Shown here: one piece after another, positions 1 to 7,080 of the stretch | How the letters are laid out: each line of letters starts with the position of its first letter | How positions within the stretch are numbered: the stretch's first letter is position 1 | From: Thalassotalea euphylliae | GTDB taxonomy: Bacteria; Pseudomonadota; Gammaproteobacteria; Enterobacterales; Alteromonadaceae | DNA length: 64,000 nucleotides | NCBI RefSeq assembly: GCF_003390375.1 | Contig: NZ_QUOT01000001.1 | Location: 2,356,001-2,420,000, forward strand | Reading direction: 5' to 3' | Notes under the pieces: generated by a model | The model's database searches: none | Seen by the model: the letters and a program-made list of their open reading frames with translations, nothing else | Told to the model about the DNA's origin: nothing | Made by a program: the position numbers and the translations under genes

Positions 1-912
1 TAAGTCTCTTGCTTGAGCCACTTTTTCTGGTGAAAGTTGCTTGCTCATGCGCTGTTCTTGCCATTGGTATCGACTATATAGTTGACTATCGTCTGTTAAT
101 TCCAACAACAGATACAGATACGCTAAAGCCTGGCTACCGTCATTATTTCCAAACTTTTGCTGCCATAAATTATCAGATAGACGCGCGATGGCTTTCACAT
201 TCCCTTGCAATGCGGCAGTTGTTAAATACTCCTGCTGAGCCGCCAGCACCTCAGTTCTTGCAGTCAATGCAGAGCGAGTTTCACTTTCTACCTTTACTAA
301 TAGCTCGGTATTAGCGAAACCATAGTCAAGCATGGCGTCAAGATGACCTTGGTTTGCTGCAAACGCTAAATAATGAGCAAATTGCTTTTTGGTCGCATGC
401 ATTACCCCTTGGCAATATTCATAGTTTTCTGCAATTTTGGCCAGGTAATGATCATCTTCATTGTTGTCGAGTGCTTTATTTACTCTATCTTGGTAGCTTT
501 CTTCATCGCTGGGAGTGTAAAAACAGTATCTCAGATTTTTGGCAAGTATAAATGCAGCCTGCAAATTTCCATTTGCGCTCAAATATTCAAGTTGAGCTAA
601 TTGAGTATGCAGTGGCGTTGATAACTTCCAGCTACTGGTTGGTTGCCTATCAATACCCGTTAGCTCTTCTATAGGTTGACCGTTAATCTCAGCATTTAAG
701 ACGTTTGAACTTTCTGGGCAGCTTTGTTCGTTACTATCATGGAAACAGACATCAGTACTATCGCTAAACTTGTGCTCTAGTGCTATTAAAGTTGTGTCCC
801 CTTTATCGCCTGTGCTAACAATATGTTGCTTATCCTCAGAACATTCCAATAGAGAGTTAACAACGATAGCTACCGCTACAAAGATAAAAAAAGCAGTCGC
901 CGCCCAGCGCAT
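1..912 (-). CDS. Hypothetical membrane-anchored or secreted protein, Sel1-like helical repeats (partial, 3' end missing)
   Basis: An open frame of 304 codons runs leftwards from an ATG at 912 and leaves the window without a stop, so the C-terminus is missing. The ATG lies directly after the fabR stop, which argues for co-transcription. The protein begins with a hydrophobic segment (about residues 4-22, MRWAATAFFIFVAVAIVVN) that could be a signal anchor. The middle and C-terminal parts are helical with alanine/glycine spacing such as HYLAFAANQGHLDAML and YLTTAALQGNVKAIARLSD, which resembles Sel1/TPR-type repeats. I do not recognise a named family, and no catalytic motif is visible. Function unknown; a role in protein-protein contacts is only inference from the repeat style. 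Confidence 0.7.
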   Translation of the reverse strand, partial: MRWAATAFFIFVAVAIVVNSLLECSEDKQHIVSTGDKGDTTLIALEHKFSDSTDVCFHDSNEQSCPESSNVLNAEINGQPIEELTGIDRQPTSSWKLSTPLHTQLAQLEYLSANGNLQAAFILAKNLRYCFYTPSDEESYQDRVNKALDNNEDDHYLAKIAENYEYCQGVMHATKKQFAHYLAFAANQGHLDAMLDYGFANTELLVKVESETRSALTARTEVLAAQQEYLTTAALQGNVKAIARLSDNLWQQKFGNNDGSQALAYLYLLLELTDDSQLYSRYQWQEQRMSKQLSPEKVAQARDL

Positions 913-1539
913 TTACAAGTGCTCTTTAACTCTTAATCGAGCAGAAAAATCACTGGCTCCACGCGCGATAAATCGCAACTGTTGCACCACATTCTCGGCT
1001 AACTCCTCTCGCTCTTTCAAATCAATATCTAGAGCGTCAGCGCCAGCGCTGAACACTATCGTTACTGCAGCTTTTGCTTGGAGTAGTGCAACTTGTGCAT
1101 CTAGTTTATTGGCTTCTTGCAAGTAGTCACTCAGTTCAAGGGTGAAATAACGAATTTCACGATTAACCGCCGCACGAAAAGCCGCTGATGTGCCAGAACG
1201 TTCACGCAATAATAATCGAAAAATATTGCCGTTGTTCTCAATAAATTCCATAAAGGTATGAACAGATATCTTGATAACCGAGCCACCTTTGGCAATACGT
1301 TGCCGTGCCTGACGCATCAATTGACGTAACGTTAAGCCAGCTTCGTCAACTAGCGTTAACCCAAGTTCATCCATATCAGAAAAGTGACGGTAAAACGAAG
1401 TTGGTGCTAAGCCCGCCTCTTTGGCCACTTCGCGTAAGCTCAAACTCGAAAAGCTGCGATCTGCACTTAATTGCCCTAAAGCTGCATCAATTAATTGTCG
1501 ACGAGTTTTCTCTTTTTGCTGGGCACGAACTCCTGCCAT
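913..1539 (-). CDS. fabR: HTH-type transcriptional repressor FabR (TetR family)
   Basis: 208 residues with an N-terminal TetR helix-turn-helix (about residues 10-57, including the FSSLSLREVAKEAGLAPTSFYRHF helix pair, typical of FabR/DesT) and a helical ligand-binding C-terminal domain. FabR senses the balance of unsaturated and saturated acyl thioesters and represses unsaturated fatty acid genes. It is divergent from a fatty acid desaturase, and a near-consensus FabR operator lies on the desaturase promoter, so the desaturase is the probable target. DesT of Pseudomonas, which controls a desaturase, is the alternative name for the same type of regulator. sthA lies 1.5 kb away, matching the fabR-sthA neighbourhood known in enterics. 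Confidence 0.93.
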   Translation of the reverse strand: MAGVRAQQKEKTRRQLIDAALGQLSADRSFSSLSLREVAKEAGLAPTSFYRHFSDMDELGLTLVDEAGLTLRQLMRQARQRIAKGGSVIKISVHTFMEFIENNGNIFRLLLRERSGTSAAFRAAVNREIRYFTLELSDYLQEANKLDAQVALLQAKAAVTIVFSAGADALDIDLKEREELAENVVQQLRFIARGASDFSARLRVKEHL

Positions 1540-1611
1540 TAGATTACCTTTGTTTTTATAGACTTAGTCATAATACTTAATTGAAATTCCGTTGTCAGGT
1601 GATGACAATTG

Positions 1612-1627
1612 GGTGAAGTTTATCACA
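1612..1627. promoter_or_regulatory. Candidate CRP site upstream of the desaturase promoter
   Basis: GGTGAAGTTTATCACA matches the CRP consensus TGTGA-N6-TCACA except for the first base. Its centre is about 60 bases upstream of the likely transcription start of the desaturase, which is where class I CRP sites sit. It could equally act on the divergent fabR. Only the sequence match and spacing support it. Confidence 0.35.
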
Positions 1628-1644
1628 GATCAACATTTCTCGGC

Positions 1645-1672
1645 TTGACTCAATATCTGCGCCAGCTAAAAT
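1645..1672 (+). promoter_or_regulatory. Sigma-70 type promoter of the desaturase gene
   Basis: TTGACT at 1645-1650 and TAAAAT at 1667-1672 are separated by 16 bases and lead to the desaturase start at 1714. The FabR operator begins one base after the -10 element, so bound FabR would cover the start site of transcription. Confidence 0.6.
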
Positions 1673-1690
1673 AGTGAACACTTGTACGCT
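1673..1690. promoter_or_regulatory. FabR operator
   Basis: AGTGAACACTTGTACGCT, read on the other strand as AGCGTACAAGTGTTCACT, closely matches the FabR palindrome known from fabA and fabB promoters (AGCGTACA-central bases-TGTTCGCT type). It overlaps the expected start point of the desaturase transcript and lies in the fabR/desaturase divergent gap, so it can serve both repression of the desaturase and autoregulation. Confidence 0.75.
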
Positions 1691-1713
1691 CAAATATCTA
1701 AATCGGAAAATTA

Positions 1714-2832
1714 ATGAATAAGCCTCGTATTATTTGGCTAAACGTTTTAGTGTTTTTAATCACTTTCTTGTTTGCTGCCATCGCCGTGCCATACCGTGCT
1801 ATAACCCATGGATTCGACGGTGCTGAAATAACTATGGCAATTGTCTGCTTTATCTACTGTGGTATGTCAATCACAGCAGGGTATCACAGACTGTGGTCAC
1901 ACAAGACTTATCAGGCACACTGGAGCTTACGCCTGATTTATGCACTAGGTGGTGCATTTGCCCTACAAAACAGTATTTTGCATTGGTCTTCTGATCATCG
2001 TATTCATCATAAGCACGTCGACAACAATGATGTTGACCCATACTCAGCGAAACGCGGCTTCTGGTATTCACACATTGGCTGGATGCTCCGTGAATATCAA
2101 GCACATCGTTATAATAACTATGACAATGTGCGTGACTTACAAAAAGATAAAATTGTTATGTGGCAACACAAACACTACCTTGCCCTAACCTTAGCGATGA
2201 ACTTTGGTGTGCCATTGGCATTTGGTTTATGGCATGGCGACGTGATCAGCAGCCTGTTGCTAGTTGGTTTCTTCCGCTTGGTAATGAGCCACCACACAAC
2301 CTTCTTTATTAATTCATTAGCTCATATCTGGGGTAAGCAAACTTACACAGATAAAAACACTGCTCGTGATAACGGCGTGTTAGCTTTCTTTACTTTTGGT
2401 GAGGGTTACCACAACTATCACCATATCTTTGAAAATGACTATCGCAATGGCATTCGCTGGTATCAGTTCGATCCAACCAAGTGGTTAATCAAAGGTTGTA
2501 ATTATATTGGCTTAACCTCGAAGTTGCGTACCTCACCGGAAGATAAGGTCGAAAAAGCAAAATTGGCAATGACCTTAAAGCGCAGTCAACAGCGTTTAAG
2601 TGCGCACCCTCAAGCCGAAGAAATGCGTCAAAAGCTACAAGCTGAGTATGATTTATTAATTGCTAAATTAAATGAATTCTACGAGCTTAAAAAGCAGGTA
2701 TTAGTGAACAAGAAAGATAAGTTGCTTTCAGAAGTTGAAAACTCAGAGCTGATCAAGCAATTTACAGAGCTTAAGCAAACACTTGCTGAGCAGCGTAAGA
2801 GCTGGCAACTGCTAACCGCAAAACTTGCATAG
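1714..2832 (+). CDS. Membrane fatty acid (acyl-CoA/acyl-lipid delta-9 type) desaturase with C-terminal coiled coil
   Basis: 372 residues. The three histidine boxes of membrane desaturases are present: HRLWSH at 58-63, HRIHH at 95-99 and HNYHH at 233-237, which together hold the di-iron centre that inserts a double bond into a saturated acyl chain. Hydrophobic segments near residues 8-26, 38-52, 72-90 and 158-190 fit the integral inner-membrane topology. From about residue 275 to the end the protein is strongly charged and helical (heptad-like leucines, many K/E), a probable coiled-coil extension beyond the catalytic core. The FabR operator and promoter just upstream suggest control by unsaturated fatty acid demand. 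Exact substrate (CoA thioester or phospholipid) cannot be told from sequence. Confidence 0.9.
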   Translation: MNKPRIIWLNVLVFLITFLFAAIAVPYRAITHGFDGAEITMAIVCFIYCGMSITAGYHRLWSHKTYQAHWSLRLIYALGGAFALQNSILHWSSDHRIHHKHVDNNDVDPYSAKRGFWYSHIGWMLREYQAHRYNNYDNVRDLQKDKIVMWQHKHYLALTLAMNFGVPLAFGLWHGDVISSLLLVGFFRLVMSHHTTFFINSLAHIWGKQTYTDKNTARDNGVLAFFTFGEGYHNYHHIFENDYRNGIRWYQFDPTKWLIKGCNYIGLTSKLRTSPEDKVEKAKLAMTLKRSQQRLSAHPQAEEMRQKLQAEYDLLIAKLNEFYELKKQVLVNKKDKLLSEVENSELIKQFTELKQTLAEQRKSWQLLTAKLA

Positions 2833-2852
2833 TATTCTTATAATAGCTGTTA

Positions 2853-2888
2853 CAGTTTGCCGAAACGGGTGACCATTTCGGCAAACTG
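2853..2888. terminator. Hairpin after the desaturase gene
   Basis: A perfect 13-base inverted repeat (CAGTTTGCCGAAA / TTTCGGCAAACTG) with a 10-base loop lies 20 bases after the desaturase stop. There is no run of T after it, so it is a weak intrinsic terminator at best, or an mRNA 3' end stabiliser. Confidence 0.5.
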
Positions 2889-2947
2889 CCTCTCGATATT
2901 ATCCTATCTCTTTTGCAGCCAATTTCAGCATCTTCAATCAGAACGCG

Positions 2948-2974
2948 TATAATTAGTTACCTATCCTACTAATT
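2948..2974 (+). promoter_or_regulatory. Probable sthA promoter -10 with overlapping inverted repeat
   Basis: A perfect TATAAT lies at 2948-2953, 62 bases before the sthA start; no good -35 is seen at 17 bases. An inverted repeat AATTAGT (2951-2957) / ACTAATT (2968-2974) with a 10-base spacer overlaps the end of the -10 and the start region, the place expected for a repressor or redox regulator. The binding protein is unknown. Confidence 0.4.
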
Positions 2975-3015
2975 CTTGGTAAAATTTCACCAAACTGTTT
3001 TCTGGGGAAGGTAAC

Positions 3016-4437
3016 TTGGCTAAAGCAAAATCTACATCAAAAATCACATTCGACTTTGACGCAATCGTCATTGGTACAGGTCCAGGTGGCGAAGGCGCAG
3101 CAATGAACCTCACCAAAGCAGGCCAGAAAGTTGCAGTTATAGAAAAACATAATGAGGTTGGCGGCGGCTGTACGCATTGGGGCACCATACCGTCGAAAGC
3201 GCTGCGTCACTCCGTCAGTCGCTTGGTTGAGTACAACAGTAATCCGCTATTCAATCAATCTGAAAAAGCGGCGACCTTAACCTTCGATAATATTTTACAA
3301 CACACCACAAAAGTGATTCGTGATCAGGTGCGTTTGCGCGGCGGTTTCTACAGCCGAAATGAAGTCAAGGTTTACCACGGTGAAGCTACCTTTATTGATA
3401 AGCACAATTTGCATATTCAGTACCCAGATGGTTCAAGTGAGCAAGTAAGTGCCAAAACAATTGTCATTGCTACCGGTTCTCGTCCTTATCGACCAGCAGA
3501 TGTTGATTTTACTCATTCTCGTATCTATGACTCTGACACCATTTTGTCGCTAAAGCATGAACCAAAGTCGATCATTATTTATGGTGCCGGTGTTATTGGC
3601 TGTGAATACGCATCAATCTTCAGAGGTTTAGGTTGTAAGGTAGATTTAATCAATACCCGCGATCGCCTATTGTCATTTATGGATGCAGAGATGACAGATT
3701 CGCTAAGCTACCATTTCTGGAACAGCGGTATCGTGATTCGCCACGGTGAAGAATACTCAGCAATTGAAGGTCGAGATGACGGTGTTGTATTAACCCTGCA
3801 ATCAGGTAAGCGCATGAAAGCTGACTGCATACTATTTGCCAACGGCCGAACGGGCAATACCGATAAGCTCGGCATTGAGAATATCGGTTTAACGGCGAAT
3901 TCACGTGGCTCATTAACCGTTGATAGCACCTACAAAACCGAGGTTGATAATATCTATGCCATTGGTGATGTTATTGGCTACCCTAGCCTTGCTAGTGCAG
4001 CTTATGACCAAGGTCGTATTGCCGCTGACTACATTCTCAGTATCTCTACTGAAGGCCAGTTAATTGAAGATATCCCGACAGGTATTTACACCATTCCAGA
4101 GATGTCGTCAGTGGGTAAAAATGAACAAGAGCTCACTGCCGCAAAAATCCCTTATGAAGTTGGCAGAGCCTCATTTAAACACTTAGCTCGCGCACAAATT
4201 GGTGCTAGCCCTGTTGGTAGTTTAAAAATTCTTTTCCACTGCGATACCAAAGAAATTTTAGGTATTCATTGCTTTGGTGAGCGCTCTGCTGAGATTGTGC
4301 ATATCGGTCAAGCCATCATGCAGCAAAAAGGTGAGGCGAATACCATTGAATATTTTATTCACACAACCTTTAACTATCCAACAATGGCAGAAGCTTATCG
4401 CGTTGCGGCGCTCAATGGCTTAAATCGCCTGTTTTAA
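3016..4437 (+). CDS. sthA: Soluble pyridine nucleotide transhydrogenase (Si-specific)
   Basis: 473 residues, close to the E. coli enzyme (466). SthA is a cytosolic flavoprotein that moves hydride between NADPH and NAD+, mainly oxidising excess NADPH. The FAD-binding motif GTGPGG is at residues 20-25. The redox-disulfide position reads C52-THWG-T57: the second cysteine of related lipoamide dehydrogenases is replaced by threonine, as is characteristic of SthA. A second NAD(P) fold follows (IIYGAGVIGCEYA). The start is TTG at 3016 behind a strong GGGGAAGG ribosome site at 3004-3011; no upstream ATG is in frame and the next one would cut the FAD fold. Confidence 0.96.
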   Translation: MAKAKSTSKITFDFDAIVIGTGPGGEGAAMNLTKAGQKVAVIEKHNEVGGGCTHWGTIPSKALRHSVSRLVEYNSNPLFNQSEKAATLTFDNILQHTTKVIRDQVRLRGGFYSRNEVKVYHGEATFIDKHNLHIQYPDGSSEQVSAKTIVIATGSRPYRPADVDFTHSRIYDSDTILSLKHEPKSIIIYGAGVIGCEYASIFRGLGCKVDLINTRDRLLSFMDAEMTDSLSYHFWNSGIVIRHGEEYSAIEGRDDGVVLTLQSGKRMKADCILFANGRTGNTDKLGIENIGLTANSRGSLTVDSTYKTEVDNIYAIGDVIGYPSLASAAYDQGRIAADYILSISTEGQLIEDIPTGIYTIPEMSSVGKNEQELTAAKIPYEVGRASFKHLARAQIGASPVGSLKILFHCDTKEILGIHCFGERSAEIVHIGQAIMQQKGEANTIEYFIHTTFNYPTMAEAYRVAALNGLNRLF

Positions 4438-4441
4438 TGCG

Positions 4442-4978
4442 ATGAAGTTGTTGCCTAAGTTATTGCTAAGTGTGGTTTTTGCTGGGCAGATATTTTTATC
4501 TGCTCTAGCGCCACCTGCTCTCGCAGATAGTTTCAGTTTATATTTGACACGACACGCAGAGAAACAGTCAAACAGTGCCGACCCTTTACTAACAAACTGC
4601 GGCCACCAAAGAGCAATGTTACTTGCTGACACACTCAGCAACGTTGAGATTCAGGCGGTTTATAGCACCAGCTACCAAAGAACGTTGGCTACTGCCCAGC
4701 CAACAGCTACGGCTAAACAACTCAGCGTAACTCAATATGCACCCAATGGGCTTGAACAATTAGCAAGAGTACTTAAACAAAAACAATTGAATACGCTTGT
4801 GGTCGGGCACAGTAATACCACTCCCATGCTGCTGTCACTGCTCACCGGCAAGGCTTTTGACAAAATTCCAGAAGATAATTTTCGCCATCTATATCAGGTC
4901 GTCATAACCACTGATCAGAACAACGAGATTACGGATATGGTAGTGACTGATCTGACTCAATCGCTGCGATGTCGCTAG
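4442..4978 (+). CDS. Secreted histidine phosphatase family protein (SixA/phosphoglycerate mutase-like)
   Basis: 178 residues with an N-terminal signal peptide (about 1-28, ending APPALA). The catalytic RHAE motif sits at residues 37-40 and the second histidine at 123 (VVGHSNTTP), the standard pair for phosphate transfer in the histidine phosphatase branch. Family members dephosphorylate small molecules or phosphohistidine proteins, but the signal peptide puts this one in the periplasm, so the substrate is unknown. The start lies four bases after the sthA stop, suggesting one transcript. Its stop codon is inside the heptamer repeat that follows. Confidence 0.82.
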   Translation: MKLLPKLLLSVVFAGQIFLSALAPPALADSFSLYLTRHAEKQSNSADPLLTNCGHQRAMLLADTLSNVEIQAVYSTSYQRTLATAQPTATAKQLSVTQYAPNGLEQLARVLKQKQLNTLVVGHSNTTPMLLSLLTGKAFDKIPEDNFRHLYQVVITTDQNNEITDMVVTDLTQSLRCR

Positions 4979-5021
4979 TTGCTAGTTGCTAGTTGCTAGT
5001 TGCTAGTTGCTAGTTGCTAGT
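4974..5021. repeat. Heptanucleotide tandem repeat (GCTAGTT) between convergent genes
   Basis: Six full copies plus six bases of a seventh of the unit GCTAGTT, without a mismatch. The array contains the TAG stop of the phosphatase gene (4976-4978) and, on the other strand, the TAG stop of the convergent small gene (5017-5019). Because seven is not a multiple of three, the array carries TAG in all three forward frames and in all three reverse frames. Confidence 0.97.
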
Positions 5022-5451
5022 GAGTATTGGATTCTGCGCCAAGTTCCAGCACTTTATAATCATTAATTTTGAAGAGTTTGCCCCATTGCTGGGTCGTTAG
5101 CATATCGGTCATAAATTCCCCCTTCAAAGCTAGCACGGTACCTTCTATTCGGTATGCTTTAGGCAAGTTCATTGGCAGAAGCTTTTCATTTTGATCGGTA
5201 ACAATGCCATAAAAGCCGCCTTCAAAATTTAGGTAATGCACTTTACCTGTTTTCCAACCCTGCTGCTGATACTCTTTTGCTGTCATTGTTTGACTTACAT
5301 CCATTGTTTTATCTGACATTGGTTTATCTTGCTGAGCGAAACTTATCATGGGTAACAGACACAGAGATAACAAGTACCTGCTTATTGCATTAATCGACGG
5401 TAGGAGTGTATGGAAAAGAGAGTGGATCATACGTGACTTGCTCCGTAGCAT
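5017..5451 (-). CDS. Hypothetical secreted protein
   Basis: 144 residues. A hydrophobic stretch (about 22-39, ending MISFAQQ) looks like a signal peptide preceded by an unusually long N-terminal region, so a start at the second methionine (5430, with GGAG ten bases upstream) is possible. The mature part holds short beta-like segments (GKVHYLNFEGGFYGIVTDQ, YRIEGTVLALKGEF) that suggest a small beta-barrel such as an OB fold. No family recognised. Its stop is inside the heptamer repeat, convergent with the phosphatase gene. Downstream of a promoterless 21-base gap from the metalloprotease gene, it may belong to the same leftward transcript. Confidence 0.62.
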   Translation of the reverse strand: MLRSKSRMIHSLFHTLLPSINAISRYLLSLCLLPMISFAQQDKPMSDKTMDVSQTMTAKEYQQQGWKTGKVHYLNFEGGFYGIVTDQNEKLLPMNLPKAYRIEGTVLALKGEFMTDMLTTQQWGKLFKINDYKVLELGAESNTH

Positions 5452-5472
5452 ACAATCACCAAATGTAAGCCA

Positions 5473-6582
5473 CTATGCTTGCAAGACAAACTGGCTTCTA
5501 GGTGGCAAGTCATAGGCTTGGTTGATGGCCAAATAACGCGACTCAATCACCCCTGCTCTTTGGTCAATTTCTTCAGGCCGCTGTGGCAAACTTGGAGAAA
5601 TTGATTCTTGCGCCTGAATTGTTGACTGGACAAAGCTATCAAAGTCACCACGGGCAAAATCACTTTGCTGTGAACTTGCACCTGTATCTGCATCTAGATT
5701 TGAAAAGCTTGAGCTGGGCACACTAACTGCTGACGTTGCCGATACTGCAGAATCAAGGTTAGCACTCACGTCATCAGATCCAAGTTCAGCAGTGCGCTCT
5801 GAGCCAAAGCTATTGATTGTTGGCCGACCGTCACCTGATGGTTGTGGTGATTGCTCATCACCCTCTTCCACTCTTTGCTGTCTGAGCACTTCTGCCTGCG
5901 CTTGAGCAATAATACGAGAGGCTTCTGCCGCAACACGTAAATCTTGCGTCGAAGGATTCGCAGGAGCAAGCGCAGCGTCATAAACCCTACGCATCTTGGT
6001 AATTGTTTCTTGTGGTGAGCCAGCCTCAGATAAATCCACCGAGACCTCACCTTCAACCGCATAACGGCGGCCATCAGGGCCTATTTCAAAGCTATAACTT
6101 GGCGCGCCAGTGTATGGACCACCTACCGCTGCATGCGCTTGCTCATGAGTACGAACTTCCAAATCACGGGCACTAAGTTCACGCACCGCTTGTTGTTCGT
6201 CCGGCGTTAACTCACGGCTGTTGGTATTGGAGTCCTCACCGCTATTCTCATCTTCCGCTTGGGCATCAGCACTTTGCCCTTGTTCTTGTTGACCTGGCTG
6301 CTCACCAGATTGATCTTGACCTCGTTGGCGCTCATTGATGCTGGCACTTTCTCGCTCTGCTTGCTCTTGAATAGCAGCAAAATCAATACCTTCTTCAACG
6401 TTTTGTGCCGGTGTTCTGGCACGTTCACGCTCACTGGCAACGCCTTTCTCAGCAGCACTCTGACTAAGCGCTGGCGCTTGTGTAATAACTTCTCGCTGAA
6501 CATTGTCACGACGCAAGCTGTCAGTGGGCGGGTTGACCACTGTCGCTAAAGGTAACTGATTAACTTGCGTCGTAATATTCAT
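5473..6582 (-). CDS. Putative SprA-related / CJM1_0395-family metalloprotease
   Basis: 369 residues. The N-terminal 130 residues are low-complexity, rich in Q, E, S and D, and probably disordered. The conserved block begins near 126 (ELTPDEQQAVRELSARDLEVRTHEQAHAAVGG); HEQAH at 146-150 is a zinc-metallopeptidase HExxH motif. It continues through EIGPDGRRYAVEGEV and a helical segment to about 235, which matches the SprA-related family (Pfam PF12118 as I recall it). The C-terminal 130 residues are again low-complexity. No signal peptide or membrane segment is seen. The gene follows the small rod-like gene by 19 bases and has no clear ribosome site, so translation may be coupled. Substrate unknown. 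Confidence 0.8.
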   Translation of the reverse strand: MNITTQVNQLPLATVVNPPTDSLRRDNVQREVITQAPALSQSAAEKGVASERERARTPAQNVEEGIDFAAIQEQAERESASINERQRGQDQSGEQPGQQEQGQSADAQAEDENSGEDSNTNSRELTPDEQQAVRELSARDLEVRTHEQAHAAVGGPYTGAPSYSFEIGPDGRRYAVEGEVSVDLSEAGSPQETITKMRRVYDAALAPANPSTQDLRVAAEASRIIAQAQAEVLRQQRVEEGDEQSPQPSGDGRPTINSFGSERTAELGSDDVSANLDSAVSATSAVSVPSSSFSNLDADTGASSQQSDFARGDFDSFVQSTIQAQESISPSLPQRPEEIDQRAGVIESRYLAINQAYDLPPRSQFVLQA

Positions 6583-6601
6583 CGCGGGTATATGCTAGGT
6601 A

Positions 6602-6892
6602 CTAGGCGGTAACATCAAGTAACGTACCGAGTGTTTCATCGGCCGTTTGAATAACTTCTGCAGAGGCGCGAGCTTGGAATTCAGCAACGCGAAGGTTAAC
6701 AACCTCTTCGGTAAGATTAGGCTCAGACTCACCAGCTAAACCAGCTTGTGCTGCTTGGCTTTCAAATTCACTGCGCTCTTGCTCGGTGATTGTTGTCGCA
6801 TCAACAATATTTGCTGCAGTTTCATTTAAACGTTGATTTGCGTTCGTAAACCCTTGTAAGCCCGCATTAAAGGCTGATTGAACATCCATCAC
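6602..6892 (-). CDS. Miniature flagellar rod/hook-like protein
   Basis: 96 residues. The N-terminus (AFNAGLQGFTNANQRLNETAANI) has the pattern of the flagellar basal-body rod N-terminal domain, and the C-terminus (EVVNLRVAEFQARASAEVIQTADETLGTLLDV) has that of the rod/hook C-terminal domain (VNLI..QRAYEANAKVIQTADEMLGTL type). The central part of real rod proteins is missing, so it consists of the two coiled-coil ends alone. A strong ribosome site (AGGAGTAGG) precedes the ATG. No other flagellar gene is in the window. It lies upstream of the putative metalloprotease, which may process or accompany it. The role is unknown; the family likeness is read from the sequence. Confidence 0.75.
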   Translation of the reverse strand: MMDVQSAFNAGLQGFTNANQRLNETAANIVDATTITEQERSEFESQAAQAGLAGESEPNLTEEVVNLRVAEFQARASAEVIQTADETLGTLLDVTA

Positions 6893-6925
6893 CTACTCCT
6901 AAAATCTGTCTTATGAACTAAAACT

Positions 6926-6991
6926 CACAGTGCTTGCAACACTTGTCGGAATACTTATCGCAACATAAGTCGCAATATAAACAACACTGTG
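6926..6991 (-). promoter_or_regulatory. Potentially structured 5' leader of the rod-like gene
   Basis: Between the promoter and the rod-like gene, a 7-base outer pair (CACAGTG / CACTGTG) encloses an inner hairpin ACTTAT-CGCAAC-ATAAGT (6953-6970). Two TTGCGA-type direct repeats lie in the same stretch. This could fold as a leader RNA or be a set of operator half-sites. No known riboswitch is recognised. Confidence 0.3.
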
Positions 6992-7028
6992 TATTACTAC
7001 TTAGTCAGACGACTGACATGTTTGTTCA

Positions 7029-7057
7029 ATTATCGAGCAGAGCTGCCTAAAAGTCAA
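7029..7057 (-). promoter_or_regulatory. Sigma-70 type promoter of the rod-like/metalloprotease operon
   Basis: Read on the minus strand: TTGACT, 17 bases, GATAAT. It starts a transcript with a leader of about 130 bases before the rod-like gene at 6892. The -10 context CTCGATAA also resembles the sigma-28 -10 (GCCGATAA), but a sigma-28 -35 is not seen. Confidence 0.55.
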
Positions 7058-7080
7058 TCAGGGTAAGGGGTGTGAATAAT

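Noticed and set aside
770..1126. A plus-strand open frame of 118 codons across the fabR end
   Set aside because: It is the shadow of fabR and of the left-edge gene on the other strand; no ribosome site or family features.
7029..7057. A sigma-28 flagellar promoter for the rod-like gene
   Set aside because: The -10 is similar (CTCGATAA), but no TAAAG-type -35 is in place, while a sigma-70 -35 is.
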